DNA of 64,000 bases, from the NCBI GenBank assembly GCA_016630905.1, contig WBMQ01000009.1, positions 248,001 through 312,000 of the forward strand. Reading direction: 5' to 3'. Each line of letters starts with the position of its first letter. The stretch's first letter is position 1. The notes under the pieces were generated by a model. It was not told the DNA's origin. It searched no databases and was given only the letters and a program-made list of their open reading frames with translations. The translations under genes and the position numbers were made by a program. Below are positions 57,154 to 64,000 of the stretch, piece by piece. Origin of the DNA: Capillidium heterosporum. Lineage: Eukaryota > Entomophthoromycota > Entomophthoromycetes > Entomophthorales > Capillidiaceae.

Positions 57154-57726
57154 ATGAGAATTAATAATTTTAGTAGCTTGTTTATTGTAGCCCTAGTAGG
57201 CACCACCATCGCTTTCCCAACCGATCAAGAACCTAACCAAAGTGGCGGCGAAGTAGAAAAGGCTCCTGCCCCCAAGTCCAGCTCTAATGACAAGCTGTCG
57301 TCGGCCATCGATCCAGTACACGGACTTATAAACCATGCCAAGGAAAGCTTCAACAAAGCCACTCAATTTGCTCACGATCTTTTTAATAAGCACAAAATTG
57401 AACAGGGCACAGTCAAGAAGGCTAAGCAATCGGATGGCCTGGACCGAGAGATTGAAAAGAAGAAGACCAATCTGGAGAAGGTCAAGAACTTCTTTACTTC
57501 CTTCATTAAAAACAAAAGCAAAAGCAAGGACCACCCAAGTCCTGATGATGTAAAAGTTGGGGAAGCTAAAGCTAAGCAGATCGATAGCAAGGTCGAGGAA
57601 GCTAAAGCTAGAACTTTAGCCAGACAGAACGAGATTAAGCTGAGGGTGGAGGCCAAGAAGTTGGAGTTGGAGCGCAAGGCTAAGAAGGCGATTGCCGAAG
57701 CCAAGTTGAAGGAGACTGAAGTATAA
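57154..57726 (+). CDS. Small secreted Lys/Glu-rich protein, unit 3 (C-terminally truncated)
   Basis: 190 aa. Signal peptide MRINNFSSLFIVALVGTTIA followed by FPTDQEPNQ. The variable region is shorter than in units 1 and 2. Shared core: AKESFNKATQFAHDLFNKH, IEKKKTNLEKVKNFFTSFIK, DDVKVGEAKAKQIDSKVEEA, ARTLARQNEIKLRVEAKKLE, ending KLKETEV. TAA at 57724-57726 is followed in frame by F-D-A-A-I and a second TAA, the remains of unit 2's E-L-D-A-A-T-A. So two of three members lost the same short tail by different mutations. Confidence 0.77.
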   Translation: MRINNFSSLFIVALVGTTIAFPTDQEPNQSGGEVEKAPAPKSSSNDKLSSAIDPVHGLINHAKESFNKATQFAHDLFNKHKIEQGTVKKAKQSDGLDREIEKKKTNLEKVKNFFTSFIKNKSKSKDHPSPDDVKVGEAKAKQIDSKVEEAKARTLARQNEIKLRVEAKKLELERKAKKAIAEAKLKETEV

Positions 57727-58375
57727 TTCGATGCTGCTATTTAAGATGGTAGGCTTACTATACATTCTTAAATAAATAATTTTAGATAAAATTTAAGTTT
57801 TTGTGCTTTTTTAATATTTAGTGTAAGATTAATGAAATAAACACATCTCTTTATGAAGCTTATATAATATAAATAGTTTGGTGCAATAAATTTATTTTTC
57901 GACGAGGTGTAGTTTGACAAGTTGAGAGGTATTCCATTAGGAATGTAGGTAAACTTCGTTATGTATTACAGTTCTAAAGTTCAAGGATGCTACCAAGTGT
58001 TTTGGTATAAATTAAATCCTCGCTGATGAGCATGTCAAGAGTCACCTAACTTGGAATAAATCTATCATGGATACCATCCAATATTTATTTACTAAAACCT
58101 GTACTTTGTATATATGTATTCAATATGCAGTTATACATGTAGCTTTTTTAACTATACAGAAAACTGTCAATAAAGTTTATCTATCAGTTTAATAGTATCT
58201 TTCCATCTATATAATATTTCTCTTTGAATCTCAAGCCTTTAATTCCCAATTAGCTTTGGAAAGTAACCAATAAGATTTAGAGTTACTACATCTTTTCGAA
58301 CCTATCAAAAAATAATTGAAGCAAAAGTTATCAAGAAAAAAAATCCAAAAACTGCCTTACCAGTTTAATAGAAGA
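57727..58375. other. Intergenic, end of tandem array
   Basis: No fourth unit is visible: the family 3' tract and a further promoter block are absent. Holds the uL1m promoter at the right end. No gene. Confidence 0.5.
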
Positions 58376-59565
58376 ATGAGTTTAGCTAGATACACCAACT
58401 TACTACTACCAACCAAGTCAACAACTCTAACTTTGTCCTCCAACTTGGTAAAGTTAAATTCAACTTTAATTTTAATCAATTCAAATAAAGATCTTTTCAA
58501 GTAGCTATGCAACGATAGTCAAAGGTACCAAGGTCAAGAAACCTAAGAAGTTCAAGAACGTGGGGGCTGTACCCCTCCAAACGGCTCTACAAGTACTTAG
58601 GGTAATTTATTTCCATATGTGTAGAATGAAATAGTTAATTACTTTGCATCTTTTTAATTAATTTAGGCCAACGCCATCGGTAAAGAAACTAGAAGTACAG
58701 TTGATATAATGATCCGTTACGACCGACGCAAGTTCAATCGTGAACTTTTAGGTTCAGTTACCTTGCCCAAACCTATGGCCCAGGACGTCAAAGTTTTGGT
58801 TTTTGCCGAGGGTAAGGATGCTGAGTTGGCTAAACAATTTGGCGCCGATATCGTTGGTGGTCAAGATCTGATTGACGAGGTAGCTTTTTAAATGAAAAAT
58901 TGATTGTAACTGGTGTTGGGATGTGTAGGTTCAAGAAGGCAAAGTAGAATTCAACAAATGTATCACAACTCCCGCTATGCTACCGGCTGTTGTCAAAATT
59001 GCTAGAATTTTGGGTCCTAGGGGTCTTATGCCTACCGTCAAGAAGGGAAATGTAACTACCGACTTGGGTCCTGCCATTCAAACCGCTAAAGGTTTGTTCG
59101 ACTTCAAATCGGATAGTACTGGCATGGTTCGAGCTGGTAACTTTTTGCCTTTTATACACGTCTTTAATATGCGTATTTCTTCTTTAATGTAGGCGTCGCT
59201 AAAGTAAGTCTTTAAAGATAGAAATATACATTAGGTAAATATTCAAGTTTACTTACCCAAAATTTGGTAGCTTACCTTTACCGACGAAGAGATCCAAAGT
59301 ACTTTTCGACGCAATTTCAAAATTTCTAATCATTTTGTTATTTAGAGAATATCGATGCCTTACTGTACGCTGTCTACGACATCGGAGCTCCAGTAGTTAA
59401 AAAAGGTACATTTTTACTTGGAAAGTTGCATTGTAATTTAGCTTTTTATAAGGTTTCTTACAACAGGTCTGCCTGAAAACTACTCAAGGCCCCGGTATAC
59501 TGGTGGAAGATGTCATCGGCGCTACTGTCAACACTCACAAGGCCCAAAACCCTACCCTCGCTTAA
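58376..59565 (+). CDS. Mitochondrial large-subunit ribosomal protein uL1m, eight exons
   Basis: Bacterial-type L1 of the mitochondrial ribosome stalk. Exons 58376-58452, 58505-58601, 58667-58879, 58929-59136, 59193-59203, 59271-59298, 59346-59405 and 59453-59565 join in frame to 268 aa. Exon 1 encodes MSLARYTNLLLPTKSTTLTL, a targeting peptide. Domain marks: LLGSVTLPKPMAQDVKVLVF, AKQFGADIVGGQDLIDE, FNKCITTPAMLPAVVKIARI, LGPRGLMPTVKKGNVTTDLG and the C-terminal LKTTQGPGILVED. Exon 5 is only 11 nt (GVAK at the junctions) and exon 6 is 28 nt (LTFTDEEIQ), both needed to keep the L1 fold continuous. Eight exons in 1.2 kb is the densest splitting in the window. Start chosen at the first ATG; an upstream TTG frame is not used. 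Confidence 0.87.
59193..59203 (+). other. 11-nt microexon in uL1m
   Basis: Bounded by 'atgtag' and 'gtaagt'. Adds GC-GTC-GCT-AAA to the preceding G, giving G-V-A-K, which the L1 family has in this strand. Skipping it shifts the frame. Confidence 0.7.
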
Positions 59566-60738
59566 AAGTTCGCAATAAGAAGCTGGGAAAAGATCAAGGA
59601 GTCGAGTCTTTTTAAAGTTGGGATATAAAAGTAGAGATAAATTATACTTTTTTAAAGTTTTGAAGATAGTGTATGTAATTTAAAAAAATCGAACCTTTAT
59701 TTTAGGTTGAAAGATCTGATCATTGATAAATCATGTATATTCCTTTTTTAAGCTTAGTTGATGAGATGGTATGCCTAATATATTTCTTTCAGCTACTAAA
59801 ATTTTTATTAACCTTGGCAGTAAAGGCAACGTATCCAAAAGTAGATAAGCGATGGACTGAGGATATGAACCACTTTGGTCGAGTATTTAGGTTCCAATGA
59901 TAAATATTTTTGAAAGATTATTACATAGATACTTATACTTTTATAAGATTTGATATACTTTACAACCCCTTCAATTCCCAATAATGTGAAATATGAATGT
60001 GTAAACCAATACCTTCAACCAGATCCGGTATTTAGGCTGAGATGAAGAAATTACATTGACAAACTTAATCATTAGCATCCACCATCGCCTTGTATTTGGA
60101 TGCTCGACTTAAAATGATGTCTGATGGGAGGCTGTAGAAATTGTTTATTAGGATGTTTCAATATTTGCTTTGAGATTTCAACCAACATTTGGCATCATTC
60201 TAACATAACTAATAAGTTTCATAGCAAACCTGTTTATTTGAAAACTTCACAAATTAAAATCCAAGTCTAAATTTTGTAATTCTGAACTTTTACAAACTAT
60301 AATGAGATATTGGTTGATTTTTGAAAATGACAATTACTATCTACGTTAGGAAATCATCATTTTCAAAGAGCATATAAGTTAACTATATAGAATAGGTTAA
60401 AAGAGAGTTTGGATCGATAGATGTGCCTATTAACTTCTTGCACCATATAAAGTACTATAGAAATAGATAATAGGGTAAACATTAATAACCAGTCAACAAG
60501 ATATGTTCAAGTATGTACTTATAATCAATATTTTAAAAATACCCTGGATATCTGAAAGTATAAATTCAATATTGCACTCTTTAATATAAAATTGATATGC
60601 ATTCGAAGTTTGGATCGATTTACATCAAAACACAATCGACCTCCCATATACTTGCTCAAATTAATATGAAACGGTAAATACAATAAAGCTAAAATACACT
60701 TGTAAACTAAATTGCATTTTTTAAAATATTTGTTGAAT
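59566..60738. other. Intergenic, nothing recognised
   Basis: 1.2 kb AT-rich. Overlapping minus-strand frames near 60525-60869 are shadows. The right end must be the promoter of the following secreted gene. Confidence 0.5.
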
Positions 60739-61862
60739 ATGAAATCCATCCTCATACTACTACTAGTATCCTTCGCTTTAGGAACTAGTTTAGATACAAG
60801 CAAACTGCCGACGGTCCAGTCTTTGACCAAAGGTCGAACGAAAACTGACCTTACCCTTCGTAAACCCAATCCCTGTCAAGAACGTGGTAAAAAGCAATCC
60901 CAAGATTGAACGGTTGAAGAAGCAGATCCAAGAAACCAAAAAGAAGTTGACAGTTGCCACGGTCAATCAAAAGTACTGGAATATGCGAAATGAAGAGTTA
61001 CGGAAGAAGATGGATAAGATTCCTGACGATGTCTTGGAAGTTGGTAAGGAGGTTGGCAAAGCTACCAAGGACGAAGATAAATTACCAGTTGGTAAAGTCA
61101 TCGATGCAGTCAGTATAACTGGTGAACCAGATGCCCTCTCCTAATACCAAGTTGCTGGAAGCTATCAAGCCCATCAACGACAAAGATATTGCGTACCTAA
61201 CCGACATCATAAACTATATTAGTCCCCATGACCTAGCCGAATTTATAGTCTCTGTCGACATCAAGGAGGTTCCTGAACTGGCCCGAATTTTCAACGCTCT
61301 CGGTACCTCAAATCGCCCCCGATCTGGCCAAAGTTGTTGAATCTACCCTTCCCAAAGACATCCTCAACCTAGCTAATATCGCGTCAATCAATGGTAAGGA
61401 AGTCCCAAATTTAACTGAGATCATCAAATCTCTCTACAGTAAAGAATCTCAAGAACCGACTGATGCTTTAAAGTCTATCAACGATATCCCCAACTTTATT
61501 GAAGCTATCAAATCCTTCGATAGTAAAGAAATCTCCGACTTGGCTGAAGTTGGCAAGTCTACTGACGCTAAAGAAATCTCGAACTTGGCAGAAATTGTAA
61601 AAACTATCGATACCAAAGCAGTTCCCGATTTAATCGGAGCTGTGCAATCCATCGACTTCAAAGAGTTCCCCAGTTTGACCCAACCAAAATCTCTCGATGC
61701 CAAAGATTTGAAAGATTTGGACGCTATTTCCAAATCGGTTAATACTAAACGAAGTTCAGATTTAGCTGAAGCTATCAAAGCCTTCGATATCGATGCATCG
61801 CCAGATCGAACTGAAGTTGATAAAGCTAAAGATGCGATGCAAGTTCTAGATCTGAAGCTCTA
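60739..61862 (+). pseudogene. Secreted ~18-residue-repeat protein, several frameshifts
   Basis: Starts MKSILILLLVSFALGTSLDT, a strong signal peptide. Coding then needs shifts near 60875-60890 (to NPKIERLKKQIQETKKKL, charged coiled coil), near 61120-61140 (to TKLLEAIKPINDKDIAYLTD) and near 61305-61320 (to APDLAKVVESTLPKDILNLA); from there a single frame runs to TAA at 61860-61862. The last 250 codons are degenerate repeats of about 18 residues, as in S-x-D-x-K-E-I-S-D-L-A-E-V-x-K-S. No introns of normal length fix the shifts. It resembles a surface or spore-wall adhesin in style only; family not recognised. Dead gene favoured because neighbouring conserved genes have no such errors. Confidence 0.6.
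61380..61800 (+). repeat. Degenerate 54-nt coding repeats
   Basis: Consecutive blocks of about 18 codons with the pattern (A/E)-I-K-S-(F/I)-D-(S/A/T)-K-(E/A)-(I/V)-(S/P)-(D/N)-L. Clearest copies: AIKSFDSKEISDLAEV, KSTDAKEISNLAEI, KTIDTKAVPDLIGA, QSIDFKEFPSLTQ, KSLDAKDLKDLDAI. Length is constant while sequence drifts, as expected of a helical repeat. Confidence 0.7.
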
Positions 61863-63137
61863 ATTTGAAATGAAGAGAATATCGATAGCACACCTTTCTA
61901 TTTTCCGTACCGATAAAAGTTTCCTTTATGTGACTGGCCTTACTCGTCGTTAGAGATGAGTAACGGACTAGATCTATAAATAAATATCTATTTTTAGAAT
62001 TAGTTAGAGGTGAAATCTATTATTAAAATGTTTTAAATAATCTAAACATAACTATACCTTGTTGAGTTATTCAAATTTCGAAAGTTGGAGTTTCTACACC
62101 TTTCTTATTTCGAAGTTTGACGGATGCCGCTACCCGAACTTTAGGGAGGCTTGGAAATAGCGTTGGCAGCTAGCATCGAACGAAGATTTTGATACAAGGT
62201 TTAAATTTCACATTTCCTCCCCATTGCCATATTCCCGCTTTCGTCTAAAGGGAAAGGGAATAGTCTATTTCAAAGGTTGATTTTTGAGAGGGTTGGTAAA
62301 GTTTATTGTAGCTTGCAAGCTACTAAAACTTGACCACTCAACTAAGGGTTTTTAATGGAAGCTGGTAGCCACAAATATCCTAAAGATGTTCTCATCTACC
62401 AAGCTAGTCAAAGTAAGATTTGAAATCCCAAATGTACAAAGCTTTAAAACTTGACGATTCATATCGTAGTATAGCTCGAGCCGATTCGTAAAACAGCTGG
62501 ACTCTTTTAAGCTACAACGTCAGTACTACTACTGTCAGTAAAAGTTAGTGTATGAAAAGCCGTAACTTGGTAAGATCTTCTACCTATATTTGTGCCAAAA
62601 GTCTTACTTTTGATTGTGAAGCAAAGTCTACTCTATTCTCAAACTATAAAAGGAAGCTTTTCCTTGAGACTTTTTAATTAGTTCATATTTAGTAAGATGC
62701 TAAAAGAGCTTATAGAAGCGAAGCTTATGGTGGAAGTACTACGTTTACAAAAACTAAATAGCATTATAGACGCTTATATATGATACATATATACATGGAT
62801 ATGTAACTCTGAATGCCATCCTATATACAATTTCTAACACCATCCAGCGTATTAATTCGTCATAGTAACGATAAATTAGCAAAGTTGAGGCTGATTCCTG
62901 GCAATTGTTCCAGCAAAATGAGGATTCAACAAAAAATTAATAATACAGGCAGTAGTTATGGATTTATAGCAAATTTAATAGAAGCGAAGGGTTAGAAATA
63001 TAGAAAAGATGTAGTACTTTAAACTGAGTATACATCCAAGACATCAATCGGTAGCATTCCCCTTCATCACTAGAGGCCATCTTCCCAACTGCTGGAAGGT
63101 ATGAGGTCGATGCAAATTAAAAGACTGGTAAGTCTGC
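61863..63137. other. Intergenic with doubtful F-box-like remnant
   Basis: On the minus strand about 62365-62545 reads NRLELYYDMNRQVLKLCTFG and on to TSLVDENIFRIFVATSFH, leucine-rich in the style of the F-box/LRR gene at 46-47 kb but without start or other exons. A 60-codon frame at 62813-62995 (+) is not recognised. Nothing else seen. Confidence 0.35.
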
Positions 63138-64000
63138 TCATAGAAAGCGATGTCCCAATTCAAACTTTCCATCTTCCAATTCCGACAAGTCAATAGAAGT
63201 CTTGGCCAATGTCAAAATACTTTCCAACTCAAAGTCGGTAAAAGTGATTGCTGTATTGACGTGTTTGTTGAGGTAAGCTAACGAGACGTGATCCAACCGT
63301 TTGGACCTAACTTTAACAACATCTTGCATATCGTTAACTAGATTGGCGATCATATCATGATAGATTTGAGGCGATTGTAGCTTTAGGACTATGTTGCGGT
63401 TACCAGCTTTTGGGATAGCTATACCTTCAACTTTAGGTTTTAGTAAATTGGTGCTGGGTTGTAGATAGTTGGATAAAACTTGGGTAACTCCGTTGACTAG
63501 TTTAGGGACGTCCATTTGGGGAACGGTTATGAACCCGGTCATTGAGCAGTGAGGGTGGTACAGGTGGGCTTCATTGGGGCCAAATTTGATACGTGATAAC
63601 CTGTAGAACTCTTTGATCGATTTGGACAGTTTAGAGTTGAGGTTAGGTTCCAAGTATACGATGAACCTACGTTTGACTGGTAGGACCTTAGGGGCCAACA
63701 AACTTTCCTGGTAAAAGTAGGAGTTGTAGCTGGGAGACCGATGGGGGTGATGTAAACTGGGGTTAGTAGTAGTAGCCAGGTCGGGGTTGGTGTTGGCTAC
63801 AACTGTCATCAATAATTCTTGGGCTTTACTGTGATTTCTAGATAATGTTGTTGACTTCTTGTAGCCCAATGTTTCGTCATATTGGAACAAGCTCTCGATA
63901 GCTAAAGCGGTTGGGGTTAACATCTTGAGATTGGTAAGGCTTTCGATTAAGGTTGGGATTGGAATTGGGTTAGTAGGTGAAGGTGAGGATAGAGCTGATT
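63138..64000 (-). CDS. 2H phosphoesterase-like protein, runs off the window
   Basis: Member of the 2H (LigT/cyclic phosphodiesterase-like) superfamily by its two H-x-S/T motifs: His125-Cys-Ser127 in HPHCSMTGF and His212-Val-Ser214 in DHVSLAYL (numbering from the ATG at 63923), separated by 85 residues as in the fold. Such enzymes act on 2',3'-cyclic phosphate ends or related bonds. The N-terminal 80 residues are low-complexity, with SLHHPHRSPSYNSYF. The frame stays open to base 64000 (minus), reading SSPSPTNPIPIPTLIESL before that ATG, so the real start may be outside. Substrate unknown. 261 aa from the ATG. Confidence 0.75.
   Translation of the reverse strand, partial: SALSSPSPTNPIPIPTLIESLTNLKMLTPTALAIESLFQYDETLGYKKSTTLSRNHSKAQELLMTVVANTNPDLATTTNPSLHHPHRSPSYNSYFYQESLLAPKVLPVKRRFIVYLEPNLNSKLSKSIKEFYRLSRIKFGPNEAHLYHPHCSMTGFITVPQMDVPKLVNGVTQVLSNYLQPSTNLLKPKVEGIAIPKAGNRNIVLKLQSPQIYHDMIANLVNDMQDVVKVRSKRLDHVSLAYLNKHVNTAITFTDFELESILTLAKTSIDLSELEDGKFELGHRFL

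Noticed and set aside
57193-57704. Minus-strand frames opposite secreted unit 3
   Set aside because: Mirror frames of a Lys/Glu-rich gene: AAG/GAG codons read as CTT/CTC (Leu) on the other strand, giving false hydrophobic proteins.
54275-61862. The 54-58 kb secreted proteins and the 60.7-kb repeat protein as one family
   Set aside because: Both are secreted, charged and helical, but signal peptides, repeats and core motifs do not align.

Overview
The window looks like nuclear DNA of an AT-rich filamentous fungus, most likely an early-diverging one of the Conidiobolus/Entomophthorales kind (Zoopagomycota). Evidence: genes broken by many 36-72 nt GT-AG introns, fungal housekeeping genes (HIS7, HEM14, UTP5, RRP40, two mitochondrial ribosomal proteins), a seven-TM receptor family with the C-F/N-LGF-x-x-L-F plus late CY(F/L) pattern that I associate with Conidiobolus, F-box/LRR and tubby-like families. 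The lineage is an inference from gene content; there is no rRNA marker here. I see no viral, bacterial-type, CRISPR or intact transposon genes.

Layout. 0-2 kb: 3' end of HEM14 followed after only 33 nt by a METTL23-type methyltransferase. 2.7-10 kb: an intact convergent CDC123 / mitochondrial uL21 pair (7.9-9.8 kb) and, 5-6 kb upstream in the same order, a decayed copy of that pair; a 7TM receptor with a repeat-bearing tail sits between. 12-15.5 kb: a lifeguard/BAX-inhibitor protein and HIS7. 17-20 kb: two tandem glutathione transferases showing a 159-nt identical tract and similar promoters. 21-28 kb: membrane RING-H2 ligase, two divergent tubby-like genes, UTP5. 28.7-33 kb: a decayed and an intact second 7TM receptor. 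33-43 kb: gene-poor, one tubby-like gene and at least four broken genes that begin with signal-peptide-like sequences. 43-51.5 kb: MFS transporter, RRP40, F-box/LRR gene, a decayed prolyl oligopeptidase in inverted orientation and an intact secreted prolyl oligopeptidase. 54-58 kb: three tandem 1.44-kb units encoding small secreted charged proteins with near-common promoters. 58-64 kb: mitochondrial uL1 (with an 11-nt exon), a multiply frameshifted secreted repeat protein, and a 2H-phosphoesterase family gene running off the end.

The main theme is birth and decay. Conserved single-copy genes are intact, while paralogous and secreted genes show duplication, gene conversion, premature stops, frameshifts and catalytic-residue loss. 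Exon-intron structures were worked out by hand from splice signals and reading-frame continuity and have not been checked against transcripts.
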